Origin: JAUIIK01 sp963709995
GTDB lineage: Bacteria; Chloroflexota; Chloroflexia; Thermomicrobiales; CFX8
Length of the DNA stretch: 64,000 bases
Direction of reading: 5' to 3'
Assembly (NCBI GenBank): GCA_963709995.1
Contig: CAVPYN010000014.1
Location: forward strand, 173,288-237,287
Below, piece after piece: positions 17,287 through 26,474 of this stretch. Each line of letters begins with the position of its first letter. Within the stretch, counting starts at the first letter, position 1. A program made the translations under genes and the position numbers. The notes beneath the pieces were generated by a model, which searched no databases, had not been told where the DNA came from, and was given only the letters and a program-made list of their open reading frames with translations.

Positions 17287-17384
17287 TATTCGGGAAGATG
17301 AGCGGATTGATACCGGGCGCGTTACTATTGGCCGTTCGATTCGCGTGAGCGAATTCTTGCCCCCCGGACTCGAAGGAGCCTGTC

Positions 17385-18092
17385 TTGATCGATTTCACTC
17401 GTTTTAAGGTCATGTCGTTCGATTGCTACGGGACGCTGATTGATTGGGAAACTGGCATTGTCAATGCCATGCGACCAATCCTCGAAAATCATAACCAGGA
17501 TCGCGGCGACGAAGAGATTCTCGATACATTCAGCAGGATCGAGACGGTGGTGCAGCAGTCTTCGTACATGCGGTACGAAGATGTGCTCGGCCAGGTGGCC
17601 GATGAGTGCGCTGACCAGTGGGGATTTGCCCTCGCGCCCGCCGAGCGGGCGGCCTTTTCACGCTCGGTCGAGAACTGGCCGGCATTTCCCGATTCAGCGT
17701 CCGCGCTATCCACCCTTGGCAATTACTATGACCTGGTTATCCTCTCCAACGTCGATGACGATCTGTTCGCAGCGGCGGCGGCAAAGCTCGGAGCGGCGTT
17801 TACCGATGTCATCACCGCCGAACAAGTCCGAAGCTACAAACCAGACCAACGTAACTTCGAGGTGCTTCTCGATCGCATCAATGTCCCGGCGGAAATGCTG
17901 CTTCACGTTGCTCAAAGCCTCTATCATGACATTGCCCCGGCCAATCGGATCGGATTGACAAGTGTCTGGGTGAACCGGCGAGCCGGGAAGGATGGAGGTG
18001 GCGCGACGCCTCCCGCCGATGCAACTCCCGACCTTGAAGTGCCGGATCTTGCGACGCTCGCCGCACAGGTCGAGCAAGCATTCAGCAAGTGA
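17385..18092 (+). CDS. HAD superfamily hydrolase, haloacid dehalogenase type II-like
   Basis: A 235-residue HAD protein: nucleophile in MSFDCYGTLIDWETG, motif II Ser in VILSNVDDD, motif III Lys in RSYKPDQRNF, and motif IV residues in AQSLYHDIAPANRIG. It begins with TTG at 17385, supported by GAAGGAG 7 bases upstream and by the family start. It lies between the amine oxidase and the trans-sulfuration enzyme on the same strand, suggesting a shared catabolic pathway. Substrate unknown; dehalogenase or phosphatase activity is possible. Confidence 0.85.
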   Translation: MIDFTRFKVMSFDCYGTLIDWETGIVNAMRPILENHNQDRGDEEILDTFSRIETVVQQSSYMRYEDVLGQVADECADQWGFALAPAERAAFSRSVENWPAFPDSASALSTLGNYYDLVILSNVDDDLFAAAAAKLGAAFTDVITAEQVRSYKPDQRNFEVLLDRINVPAEMLLHVAQSLYHDIAPANRIGLTSVWVNRRAGKDGGGATPPADATPDLEVPDLATLAAQVEQAFSK

Positions 18093-18144
18093 TCCACCGG
18101 TTCGCGACTGCCTCAAACGATAAGTTGGAGAAGGGAAACCTCCG

Positions 18145-19326
18145 TTGATTGATCCATCGAAACCGGCCTGGGATTCAACCTGGGACCTGGACACACTGCT
18201 GATTCATGGCTGGATGGAGCCGGATAGCACTGGAGCTATCGTGCCGCCGATTCACCCGGCCTCCACCTTCGTCCGCAAGCAGATCGACGATGACGCTCCC
18301 TATCGTTACGCTCGGGGCGCAAATCCTACGCGCAAAGCGCTCGAAGCCCTGCTGGCGGGGCTTGAACACGGTGAAACAGCGTCAGCGTTCTCTTCCGGGA
18401 TGGCCGCCGTCAGCGCCGTACTCCAGCTTCTCTCGTCAGGCGATCATGCCATCGTCGGCTACGACTGCTACCTCAGCACCTACAACTTCTTCGCCAACGA
18501 TTTGCCACGCTACGGCATCGAGTCTGATCTGGTTGATCTCTCGGACATCGAGGCTGTCCAGGCTGCCGTGAGATCCAACACGCGTATGATCTGGATTGAA
18601 ACGCCGACGAATCCATTGCTGGACATCGTCAACCTGACCGAGATCGCGGAGATCGCACGCGGAATAGGCGCCCTCAGCGTCGTGGACAACACCTTCGCAT
18701 CGCCCTATTGCCAGAATCCGCTCGATCTCGGCATCGACCTTGTCGTTCACAGCACGACGAAGTATCTCGGTGGGCACAGCGATCTTCTTGGTGGCGCGGT
18801 CATCTCCAATTCTCATGAACTTGGCGGCACGATTGCGGATCGCCAGTATTATCTAGGCGCGGTGCCCAGCCCGTTCGATTGCTGGCTCCTGATGCGCGGT
18901 ATCCGTACGTTGGGCGTGCGTATGCGCCAACATATGGAAAATGCCCAGGCCGTCGCGGAATGGCTCGAAGATGATCCGCGGGTGGTCCGTGTCCTCTATC
19001 CAGGATTGCCGGGCCACCCCGGCCATGACTTGGCGAAAACCCAGATGCCGGGAGGATACAGCGGCATGGTCTCGTTCGAAGTTCCTGGTGGCTCCGTAGC
19101 GGCCCGCCGGGTATCCGAACGAACATCCATCTTCAAGCTCGCCACCAGCCTCGGCGGCGTCGAGTCGCTGATCTTCCCGCCAACCGCCTGGCTCGAAACC
19201 GAACCCGAACTCATGGCGGAAATTCCCGGTTCGCCGTGGGCGCAGCACCCCGGTCTGATAAGGCTCTCGGTCGGCATCGAGTCAACCGCCGACCTCATCA
19301 ACGATCTCGATCAGGCTCTGGGGTAG
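18145..19326 (+). CDS. Cys/Met-metabolism PLP enzyme (cystathionine gamma-synthase/lyase family)
   Basis: A 393-residue trans-sulfuration-type PLP enzyme. It shows YRYARGANPTRKALE, the cofactor-phosphate segment FSSGMAAVSAVL, the PLP-ring Tyr in GYDCYLSTY, VDNTFASPY, the Schiff-base Lys in HSTTKYLGGHSD and the C-terminal Arg in LIRLSVGIES. The start is a TTG after an AGAAGGG stretch. The family makes or breaks C-S bonds, or eliminates gamma/beta substituents. The co-located amine oxidase and PhnD-like protein suggest use of an amino-acid-like nutrient rather than core methionine synthesis, but that is inference. Confidence 0.9.
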   Translation: MIDPSKPAWDSTWDLDTLLIHGWMEPDSTGAIVPPIHPASTFVRKQIDDDAPYRYARGANPTRKALEALLAGLEHGETASAFSSGMAAVSAVLQLLSSGDHAIVGYDCYLSTYNFFANDLPRYGIESDLVDLSDIEAVQAAVRSNTRMIWIETPTNPLLDIVNLTEIAEIARGIGALSVVDNTFASPYCQNPLDLGIDLVVHSTTKYLGGHSDLLGGAVISNSHELGGTIADRQYYLGAVPSPFDCWLLMRGIRTLGVRMRQHMENAQAVAEWLEDDPRVVRVLYPGLPGHPGHDLAKTQMPGGYSGMVSFEVPGGSVAARRVSERTSIFKLATSLGGVESLIFPPTAWLETEPELMAEIPGSPWAQHPGLIRLSVGIESTADLINDLDQALG

Positions 19327-19335
19327 CAGCTCGAC

Positions 19336-20157
19336 ATGAGCCAGAAGCCGCTGATCGCCTGTTCAAGGATGTACAACGTCGCGCCGGTGGTGGCAGCGGC
19401 GTGGGATCAGCTATTCGCCTGGCTCGGCGAGCGCTCAGGGATCGAACTCGACGTGATCTACCATGCCTTTCCGACGCCGATCGAAGATCTCTGGACGATG
19501 CCGGATCTTGGCTGCGTCCTGATGTGCGGGTACCCCTATGCGCGGGCCAACCCGCGGCCCAGGCTGCTCGCCGCGCCGGCGCCGTCATACGAGCACTACG
19601 AAGATCGTCCGATCTATTTCAGCTATCTCCTGGTCGCGGAAGAGAGCCAGTTTGAAACCATCGAAGATACGTTTGGCCATCGCATCAGCTGGACGATCGA
19701 GAACTCCCAGTCGGGCTTCAATGCCGTGCGCTCGTTCCTGTTGCCCTACCGGGCGGCAGAACGCCCGCGGCTCTACCGCGAATCGATTGGTCCGATCGGC
19801 ACCTTCTCCGTCGGCATAGAGGGTCTTCGTAACGGCGAGATCGACGTCGTGCCGATCGACTCCTTCTCCTACGACCTGATGCGTGAGTATGCGCCCGACG
19901 ACATCGCTGGAACCCGCATCATCGCGACAACGCCCGCCGCCCCGGTCCCGCCACTCGTCGCTGGACATGACATCGACGCCGGGTTGGCTTCCCTGTTGCG
20001 GACTGCGCTGCTCGCAGCCCATGAAGCGCCGGAATTGATAGAGGTGTTGTCCGTGATGAGAATCAGCCGGTTCGTCCCGGTGGCGCCGGAGTACTACTCG
20101 TCAACCCTGGAGCAGGCGGCTGCGGCTGTTGCGTCGGGATTTATGCAGCCGTCGTAA
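19336..20157 (+). CDS. PhnD-like phosphate/phosphonate-type substrate-binding protein
   Basis: A 273-residue type 2 periplasmic-binding fold related to PhnD. The features are an ACSRMYN first strand, the hinge VLMCGYPYAR, RISWTIENSQSGFNAVRSFL (the family's nutrient-site helix start, normally around a Ser-Gly pair) and IDVVPIDSFSYDLM. It has no signal peptide or lipobox and starts 10 bases after the upstream stop. It may therefore act in the cytoplasm as a sensor or ligand carrier, or be an enzyme-like relative, rather than an ABC receptor. No permease or ATPase genes are nearby. Confidence 0.75.
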   Translation: MSQKPLIACSRMYNVAPVVAAAWDQLFAWLGERSGIELDVIYHAFPTPIEDLWTMPDLGCVLMCGYPYARANPRPRLLAAPAPSYEHYEDRPIYFSYLLVAEESQFETIEDTFGHRISWTIENSQSGFNAVRSFLLPYRAAERPRLYRESIGPIGTFSVGIEGLRNGEIDVVPIDSFSYDLMREYAPDDIAGTRIIATTPAAPVPPLVAGHDIDAGLASLLRTALLAAHEAPELIEVLSVMRISRFVPVAPEYYSSTLEQAAAAVASGFMQPS

Positions 20158-20317
20158 TGCTGATGGGCTAGCTATGTTCAACTCTGTCCAGCGTCAAAGA
20201 CTGACCGTGGTAACCCATTTGGACGTTCCTGCTGGTTGGCATGCCATTGGATCATTCCGATCCTGAATTTGATCCGCGCGTGGACGGAAATGATGAAAGA
20301 GCTACCGCTCAACCACC

Positions 20318-20671
20318 CTACTCCGGCAGCGGGATGAAGAGGGAGAGGCGTTCCTCGGTCCCGACGCCGCGGGTAATGTGGCCCTTGCCCTCGAGATCCT
20401 CGGCGAGCATGATCGTGCCCGGGCCGATGCGGCGGACCCCACCGTCGCTGGCTTCGACCTCGGCCTCGCCGGAGAGGGTGACGACGAACTGGCGGCGCGG
20501 TGCCGGGTGCCAGTCGATGAACTGATCGGGAGGCGTGCGACGGAAGATGATGCCAATCGCCGGGTGCATCATCGACAGCGCAGCCTGGCTGTCCTGCTGC
20601 TCCATCGGAATCTCGACATCCTCGAAGTGGCTTTCACCCTCGTCGTCCGAGTAGATACGGAAATACTTCAT
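20318..20671 (-). CDS. Cupin domain protein
   Basis: A 117-residue single-domain cupin. The metal-binding motif 1 region reads DWHPAPRRQFVVTLSGEAEVE and motif 2 is GPGTIMLAEDLEGKGHITR, giving His and Glu-type ligands expected for a small Fe/Mn/Ni-binding barrel. The family pattern SMMHPAIGIIFRR precedes it. ATG at 20671 is chosen because homology begins with MKYFRIY; the long upstream frame is not coding-like. Function unknown (dioxygenase, isomerase or binding protein). Confidence 0.8.
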   Translation of the reverse strand: MKYFRIYSDDEGESHFEDVEIPMEQQDSQAALSMMHPAIGIIFRRTPPDQFIDWHPAPRRQFVVTLSGEAEVEASDGGVRRIGPGTIMLAEDLEGKGHITRGVGTEERLSLFIPLPE

Positions 20672-20837
20672 CCTGTTGCCCCGCTCATCCTTGCTACGCC
20701 CGCTGGGAGGTTGAGAGATCATAGACGATCGGTTGGTGCTACAGAACATCACCTCGTCAACGATGAGATCTGGCGTCCACACATTCTGATGGGATGCAAG
20801 GTCGTTGTGACTCAGGTGTACTGAACAAATGGAGATT

Positions 20838-20873
20838 GCGCCCCGATCTGCCAGTGCATGCCGGGGCGCTTTT
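20838..20873 (+). terminator. Intrinsic terminator-like hairpin
   Basis: GCGCCCCG (20838-20845) pairs with CGGGGCGC (20862-20869) and is followed by TTTT on the + strand. No recognised + strand gene ends here, so either an unrecognised rightward transcript exists or the hairpin serves the leftward metalloprotease gene, whose stop is at 20890. Confidence 0.6.
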
Positions 20874-20889
20874 CGTTGGAGGCGACGAT

Positions 20890-23097
20890 CTAATGGTGAT
20901 GCTTCTGGGCGTTGATCAACCCAATGAGCATCTGGAGGTCGTGGTGGTCGATGTCGCCGTCCTGATCCATGTCGCCGGTGCAGGGGAGTGGATCGGCCGG
21001 GCATGGTCCAAAACTCTGAGCGAGGAGTGGCTTGTCCTTGTTCGTCCATTCACCGTCGCCGTTCATGTCGCCTGCCAGCCGGGCGACGGCTCGTAGCTCG
21101 GTGAGGTCGTACTCCAGTTCCAGCCACAGGAAGTTGCCGAGATCCCAGCCGGTAACGCTGTCGAACGCGCCGCTGTGCCCGGCGTACTCGGCGATGACGA
21201 ACTCGTCGTTCGGTTCCGGCATCAAGCCGCCCTGGAGCGTCAAGTCGAGGATACCGCCGAAGTTGACTTGCTGGTCAAAGCGCAGCTGGTCGTGCTCCAC
21301 GCCGGGCGTCAGGCCGCCGAGGGCGATCTGCAGGTGCGAGGTGATCGGGCCCATGAAGGTCACGTCGTCGGTGAAGCGACCGGCGCCGATCGGGTCGACG
21401 AAGCCGTAGAGCGTCGTCTCGCCTACGATCGTCGCTTCGCCAACGGTCCCGATCATCTGCAGCGATGTATCGGGGTTGGCGGTGAAGCCCTGCTCCCAGC
21501 CTTCGGTGAAGGTCATCGTGTAGCCGTCGCCGACCACGATGCGGATACTAATAGCGTCGTGGATCTGGCCGTCGAAGGTCAGGTCGCCGGTCGTCGCCCG
21601 GATTTCGCGGTCGGTGATCCACTCCATCGTGCCGTCGAGGTCGAGGGTGGCGTCGTTGCTGGTCGAGACGATCGTTAGTGGCCCGCCGTTGCTGCGGATG
21701 CCGCCGTCGTTGATTAGTGTGTGCAGATCGATCTCGGAGTTCCCTCCGCGAATCAGGCCGTCGTTATAGAGCGTCCAGAAGATGTCGGCGGTCGCGTCGG
21801 CCAGGTGCAGCGTCGTGCCGCCATACAGATTGACGTAAACGGCATCAAGCAGCGCGCCGGAGTCGACGTTGAGCTGCGTGTCCTCGTCGCGGGCGTCGAC
21901 GCTGTAGGCGTCGAGCGTGCCGAAGGTGACGTTGAGCGTGTTGCCGTCGCTGATATAGACCTCGCGGGCGTTGCCCTCATCATAGAGGTTGACCGTCGCT
22001 TCAGTCTCCCGGTTGACGATGTAGACGTTGTTGCCGGCATTCGGGACGCGCTCGCCGAGCCAGGTATCGCCCTCGCTCCAGATGCCGTCGCCGAGGCTGT
22101 ACTTGCGCGGTAGGTGGATCTCCTGCCAGCCAGCTGCTTCGGCGATTGCTAGCAGGTCGGTGATGCCGGGCCGCGAGCGAGTATTCGGCAGCGGGCCGGT
22201 CCACATCAACCCCTGGTAGGCCTCGCAGGCCGGATCATCGTCGCATTCCTGGATGCCGCCGATGGCGAGGTGAGCGCAGTCATAGAAGATCGTCTGCTCG
22301 TCGGGGCCACCGGCGAGCTGTCGGTCTTCTCCGGCCAGGCCGAAGCCGATCGGGAATGGCTCGGTCTGCTCGAAGGCTTTAATCGCCATGTCGTGGCCGC
22401 CGGCGAGGTCGGGGTCGATATGGAAGTAGGGATCACCACCGGGAATGTCCTCGGTGCAGGGCGGGACCGGCCGGTTGTCGATAATGTCGTCGGCCAGGCC
22501 GATGGCATGGCCAATCTCGTGCAGGAGCACGGTCAGCACATCGGCTCCCGGACCCGGTCCGTTGAAGCCGACTTCGAGAATCTCCGGCACGTCGCCGTCG
22601 AAGGCCTCCGCCTGCTCGGCCGGGTGGGCGTCGCGGAAGAGCTTCGGAGACATGCTGAACTCTTCGTCCTCGAAGGGTGTCGGATCCCAGAACCAGTTCG
22701 TCTCGGCCGTGATCAGGACATCGGCGACGAGCGGGCGACCCTGGTCGTCGGTTTCGATGATCCGGGCGAACGGCGCTTCGCCGGACACCCAGGCAACGCG
22801 GATATCCATGTTGTGCATGTCATGGAAGATGACCGAGTAGTAGGCCGCGGCGATTTGAGCCATGAGCTCCAGTTCGTCATTCATCGGCTCGCCCTCCGGG
22901 CAAGCCGACAAGTCTTCCAGCGAACAGGGGTCAACGGCGCTGGCGATGGTGTCGTCATAGTAAACGTATATCCCGACAGCGCCCGCTCGTTGTGGCGTTG
23001 ACGCGAGGAACGGAACTACGAGCATCGTCGCGAAACACGCAAGGAGAGCCCGTCGCCAGCCAGGTAGCGCTGGGTGGTGCTGATAGTCGGTCAACAT
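20890..23097 (-). CDS. Secreted metzincin-like metalloprotease with dockerin-like C-terminus
   Basis: A 735-residue exported protein. A signal segment (LLACFATMLVVPFLAS) is followed by a metalloprotease domain. The zinc site is LLHEIGHAIGLADD: His193, Glu194, His197 and, as third ligand position, Asp203, the HExxHxxGxxD form used by snapalysin-type enzymes instead of the usual third His. Residues about 340-660 are a beta-rich region with DGGIRSNGGPL-like repeats, resembling passenger or beta-helix domains. The end carries two calcium loops, GDMNGDGEWTNKDK and GDMDQDGDIDHHDLQ, in dockerin order, then a His-rich tail. Likely role: extracellular proteolysis, possibly docked to a surface scaffold; no cohesin is visible in the window. 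Confidence 0.85.
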   Translation of the reverse strand: MLTDYQHHPALPGWRRALLACFATMLVVPFLASTPQRAGAVGIYVYYDDTIASAVDPCSLEDLSACPEGEPMNDELELMAQIAAAYYSVIFHDMHNMDIRVAWVSGEAPFARIIETDDQGRPLVADVLITAETNWFWDPTPFEDEEFSMSPKLFRDAHPAEQAEAFDGDVPEILEVGFNGPGPGADVLTVLLHEIGHAIGLADDIIDNRPVPPCTEDIPGGDPYFHIDPDLAGGHDMAIKAFEQTEPFPIGFGLAGEDRQLAGGPDEQTIFYDCAHLAIGGIQECDDDPACEAYQGLMWTGPLPNTRSRPGITDLLAIAEAAGWQEIHLPRKYSLGDGIWSEGDTWLGERVPNAGNNVYIVNRETEATVNLYDEGNAREVYISDGNTLNVTFGTLDAYSVDARDEDTQLNVDSGALLDAVYVNLYGGTTLHLADATADIFWTLYNDGLIRGGNSEIDLHTLINDGGIRSNGGPLTIVSTSNDATLDLDGTMEWITDREIRATTGDLTFDGQIHDAISIRIVVGDGYTMTFTEGWEQGFTANPDTSLQMIGTVGEATIVGETTLYGFVDPIGAGRFTDDVTFMGPITSHLQIALGGLTPGVEHDQLRFDQQVNFGGILDLTLQGGLMPEPNDEFVIAEYAGHSGAFDSVTGWDLGNFLWLELEYDLTELRAVARLAGDMNGDGEWTNKDKPLLAQSFGPCPADPLPCTGDMDQDGDIDHHDLQMLIGLINAQKHHH

Positions 23098-23261
23098 GGA
23101 TGCAATCCCTTCACTGCATAGAAGTCCTTCTCTATGGTTAGGACAGGTAGGGGTGAGATCTCTTACAGATTTCCAGGGAGCCGGTTCTGCTTGAATGCGG
23201 AAATCCGGATCGGAACTCGCCTATGATGCTTGCAACCGGTATGTTGGAAAGAGGAGGTTCG

Positions 23262-24140
23262 GTGTTCGGGGATATCAGCTGGGACGATGTGACGACCTGG
23301 GCCGGGGATTTTGCAGCCTTCGCGGCAACACGCTCCTTATCGATCATCATCATTATTGTCGTCACGCTCATCGCGCTGAGACTGCTGCGGTCGCTGGTCC
23401 GGCGGGTCATCCAACAGGTGCTCGAATCGCGGGAAGGGACATCGCGCGAAACCACCCAACGGGCGGCGACGCTTGCGGCGCTGGTTGAGTCGACGGGTCG
23501 CTACGTGATCTTCGCGATTGCGACGCTGACGATCCTTGGGACGTTGGGGATCAGTCTCGCCCCCCTGCTGGCCAGCGCGGGCATCGCCGGTATTGCGATC
23601 GCATTTGGCGCTCAAAGCCTGATCGCCGATACCTTCAACGGCTTCTTCATCCTCCTGGAGGGCCAGTTTGCCGTCGGAGACTTCATCCGGGTGGGGTCGC
23701 TCTCTGGCACGGTCGAAGAGATGAGTCTGCGCCGGACGCTTGTGCGTTCGACGGAGGGCGCCGCGATCACAATCCCAAACAGCGAAATCCGGACAGTTGA
23801 GAACCTGTCGAAGGGCTGGTCGCGGGCAATCGTGGAGGTGTCGGTCGCGCCCGACGCCGATGAACAAAAGGTGATGGCAATCCTGCGAGAAGTGCTCGAT
23901 AACATCGAGAATGATCCGGAATCTAAAGGAAGGATCATCGAACCGGCCAATATCCTCGGCCTGGTGGCCGTCGAACCCAACCAGTTGGTCTTCCGTGCGC
24001 TGGTCAAGACCGCGCCACTAGAGCAATGGGCGATTGGGCGTGAACTGCAACGCCGTGTTCGGGCGCGGCTGATCGAGGAAGGCGTTCCATTGCCGCCGCG
24101 AACGATAGATCTTCTCGGTGGTGGCGGAGCGCAGGCATGA
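23262..24140 (+). CDS. MscS-family mechanosensitive channel
   Basis: A small-conductance mechanosensitive channel of about 292 residues. After two transmembrane helices comes the pore-lining TM3 with Gly/Ala packing (LASAGIAGIAIAFGAQSL), the beta-domain motif GDFIRVGSLSGTVEEMSLR, the TIPNSEI signature and a C-terminal alpha/beta vestibule. I place the start at GTG 23262, just after AGAGGAGG; ATGs at 23241 and 23223 are in frame without ribosome sites. The stop overlaps the next gene's start in an ATGA. Confidence 0.85.
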   Translation: MFGDISWDDVTTWAGDFAAFAATRSLSIIIIIVVTLIALRLLRSLVRRVIQQVLESREGTSRETTQRAATLAALVESTGRYVIFAIATLTILGTLGISLAPLLASAGIAGIAIAFGAQSLIADTFNGFFILLEGQFAVGDFIRVGSLSGTVEEMSLRRTLVRSTEGAAITIPNSEIRTVENLSKGWSRAIVEVSVAPDADEQKVMAILREVLDNIENDPESKGRIIEPANILGLVAVEPNQLVFRALVKTAPLEQWAIGRELQRRVRARLIEEGVPLPPRTIDLLGGGGAQA

Positions 24141-25000
24141 CCTCTCCAGCGTCGGCAAGCTTCCCGTGGCCGCAGATGCCCGAGCCGCCATCGGGAGCGT
24201 TCCGGAGCGGCCGGCTGCCTGTGAAGATTGGCGGCAGCTACCTGGCGGCCCGTGGATCGCGTCCCGGTCCGGCGCTGCTCGTGCTCGCAGGGCCACCCGC
24301 CGGATACTCTGCTGTCCAAGGGTTGTTGCGGCTAGTGGATGTGCTGGATGCCCACCGGCTCGCCGGGTCTCTCCTGATCCGGCTGGCCAGCAGCGCCGCG
24401 CAAGCAATGTTGGATGAACTTCTCGATCCTGCCGACGCGCTTATCGTTGCCGGCGAGTTGCGCCCCGGCTGGCGGGAGCTTGAAGTGGTCGATCACACTG
24501 GAACCGGCCACCAGGCTTTGAACGAACTGGCGGGCCGAATCGCTGCCAGAAGTGGCGCAAGGTATCGCTACGCCCGGCCGGCACACGCACAGCCGGATGG
24601 CTCGGTCGCGGTCATGGCTGCCCGGGGGAAGATTGCCGTTCATTGGTTGATCCCAGATCTCTTCGAAGAACGCGACCAGTCCGTCGAACGGGTCTTCCAG
24701 GGGATGATCAACATGATGCGCGAGATCGGGATGCTCGAAGGTCAGGTCGTTGAAGCGAACGGTCTAGAAGTACAGCCTCCGGTAACCGTGCCAGCGCCTG
24801 CCACCGGCTACTGGTCGCCAACGGCTCGCACCGGGCAACGTATCCGCATCAACGACCGGCTCGGATCATTCCGCGATGGCCAGGGCAACGAACTGGGCGA
24901 CCTCGTGAGCAACGTGTCAGGGATCCTGTTGGGAATCTCGATCAATGTCTGGGTCGATGCCGGCGAGCCGGTTGCGGAGATGGCGCGTCCGCTGACCTGA
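24137..25000 (+). CDS. Succinylglutamate desuccinylase/aspartoacylase (M14)-like protein with altered zinc site
   Basis: A 287-residue protein whose overall layout matches the AstE/AspA carboxypeptidase-like family, including the C-terminal barrel segment GYWSP, QGNELGDLVSNVSG and a GEPVAEMARPL ending. In the family the first zinc ligands come from a GxHGxE motif; here that site reads VLAGPPAGYSA, with no His or Glu. Metal hydrolysis is therefore doubtful. It is translationally coupled to the MscS gene by an ATGA overlap. A homologous C-terminal 64-residue piece (about 69% identical by my count) is fused to a regulator stub at 55.8 kb. Confidence 0.7.
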   Translation: MTSPASASFPWPQMPEPPSGAFRSGRLPVKIGGSYLAARGSRPGPALLVLAGPPAGYSAVQGLLRLVDVLDAHRLAGSLLIRLASSAAQAMLDELLDPADALIVAGELRPGWRELEVVDHTGTGHQALNELAGRIAARSGARYRYARPAHAQPDGSVAVMAARGKIAVHWLIPDLFEERDQSVERVFQGMINMMREIGMLEGQVVEANGLEVQPPVTVPAPATGYWSPTARTGQRIRINDRLGSFRDGQGNELGDLVSNVSGILLGISINVWVDAGEPVAEMARPLT

Positions 25001-25625
25001 GATTCATTGGATCCGGTATCGCTTCGGTATCTGCGTTTGTGGTCTTCTGGTAGGGCCAATTCGGGTTCGAAAGCGTACGGTACAAGAACAGATGCAGGCC
25101 CGTCCGGCATCTATCGGGGTACAGCGAGGATGTGGTTGCCGCACGTCGTAGCGCCACGGCTCCGAATCCTCACAACAGCACTGGGATAGCTGGACTTTCG
25201 ATTGATCTGGCGGTGTCGAAGCGCCAATCGTCTCATCGTTCCGGCCGCAAAGTATCGATGCATTGTGTTGTTATCGTCGCTGGTCCCTTGCTATCGCGCA
25301 ACGTCCTGATTCTGGTCAAGCCTCATCAAGACATGTCGGGCATGATGTGCATCGTGAGCACATTTCACCTCAGCAATGGATCGCGCCTGACCTGAGCATG
25401 AAGCACCTGCTGCGCCAAACGGAATGGAAGAACCGGACAGCCAGTCGCAGTATGATGATTTCGGCTGGTTTCTTAGCATTTGCTTGCCTTGTGGCGATGT
25501 CTGATCGCTCGATATCGAACGTTCTGATGTCCAGGCGGCCGATGTAGCCACATGGAATCATCTCCGCCCAAAGCCTGCGCCTGGCTACCAGCTAATGAAT
25601 TCGGGCCCATGGATTGGAGGTTTAG
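25001..25625. other. Non-coding stretch, about 625 bp
   Basis: Several short frames on both strands, none with a family signature or consistent codon use. No hairpin with a U-tract, tRNA or repeat was recognised. It separates the GC-rich catabolic block from the copper block and may be a decayed gene or a junction of a transferred segment. Confidence 0.4.
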
Positions 25626-26276
25626 ATGCGTGGTCAGACGCTGCCCGTTCGACGATTGGGATTGATTGCGGCGACTGCATTCGTGATGCTATTGATGTAC
25701 GTTTCGACAGCCTCGGCGCACGAGCACCGGCACGTTGGTGAGTACGAAGTTTCGGTCGGCTTCCTGATCGAGCCAGCGATTTTGGAGGAGCCGAATGGGC
25801 TTGAATTACATGTATCCCACGGGCACGGCGATGAGAGCGAGCCAGTCGAAGGACTGTCTGAGACGCTGACGGTCGAGGTTATATATGGTGATCAATCGAT
25901 GTCACTGGACCTCGAGCCTGTGTTTGGCGAGCCAGGCGCTTACAAAGCGAATTTCATTCCAACCGCCGAGGGCGCTTACACCTTCCACATCACCGGCAGC
26001 ATCGAGGATACGCCGATGGATGAGAGCTTCACTGGCGGACCTGACACGTTTTCCGAAGTAGAGGGGCGAGCAGCGCTGAGCTTTCCGAACGGCGTTGCCT
26101 CGACGGGCGAGATCGCCGAAGATGCCTCGGACGCTGCCAATCAGGCGGCAACTGCCAGTACCCTCTCGATCGTTGCGATCATCGTCGGCGCCATCGGGTT
26201 GGTGGCAGGAGTTGTGGGAATCGTGCTCAGTCGCCGGGCGGCGCCAGCGGCGCGTGACCCTGAAGCGGCGATGTAG
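25626..26276 (+). CDS. Exported, membrane-anchored protein of a copper locus
   Basis: A 216-residue protein with a signal peptide ending near STASA, a His-rich mature N-terminus (HEHRHVGEYEVSVGF) and a second patch HVSHGHGDESE. A beta-sandwich-like domain and one C-terminal transmembrane helix (about residues 180-203) follow. The His-rich ends suggest metal binding. Proteins of this layout accompany CopC/CopD copper genes, which follow here. GGAGG stands 8 bases before the ATG. No named family is claimed. Confidence 0.75.
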   Translation: MRGQTLPVRRLGLIAATAFVMLLMYVSTASAHEHRHVGEYEVSVGFLIEPAILEEPNGLELHVSHGHGDESEPVEGLSETLTVEVIYGDQSMSLDLEPVFGEPGAYKANFIPTAEGAYTFHITGSIEDTPMDESFTGGPDTFSEVEGRAALSFPNGVASTGEIAEDASDAANQAATASTLSIVAIIVGAIGLVAGVVGIVLSRRAAPAARDPEAAM

Positions 26277-26474
26277 GCGGGTTGAAGCTTCGGGCCAAGG
26301 ATCAGGGCAACACGTTAGGGCAGCCCTGAGCATCGTGCCGATAGCTGTTCTATGCGAACGAGACATGGCGCAACGCGAAATATGGAACCCTGCTCTAACT
26401 CGGCTGTCCAGCACTACAGAGGTTATCGTCATGCTGGTCAACAGGCGGCTACCCTGCTATCGGAGCGGTGACCG

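Noticed and set aside
20378..20824. 148-residue + strand ORF antisense to the cupin gene
   Set aside because: It is a shadow of the cupin frame with no family motifs, and its start has no ribosome site.
25291..25551. Minus-strand 86-residue ORF in the 25.0-25.6 kb gap
   Set aside because: No conserved motif, no ribosome site, and composition is not gene-like.
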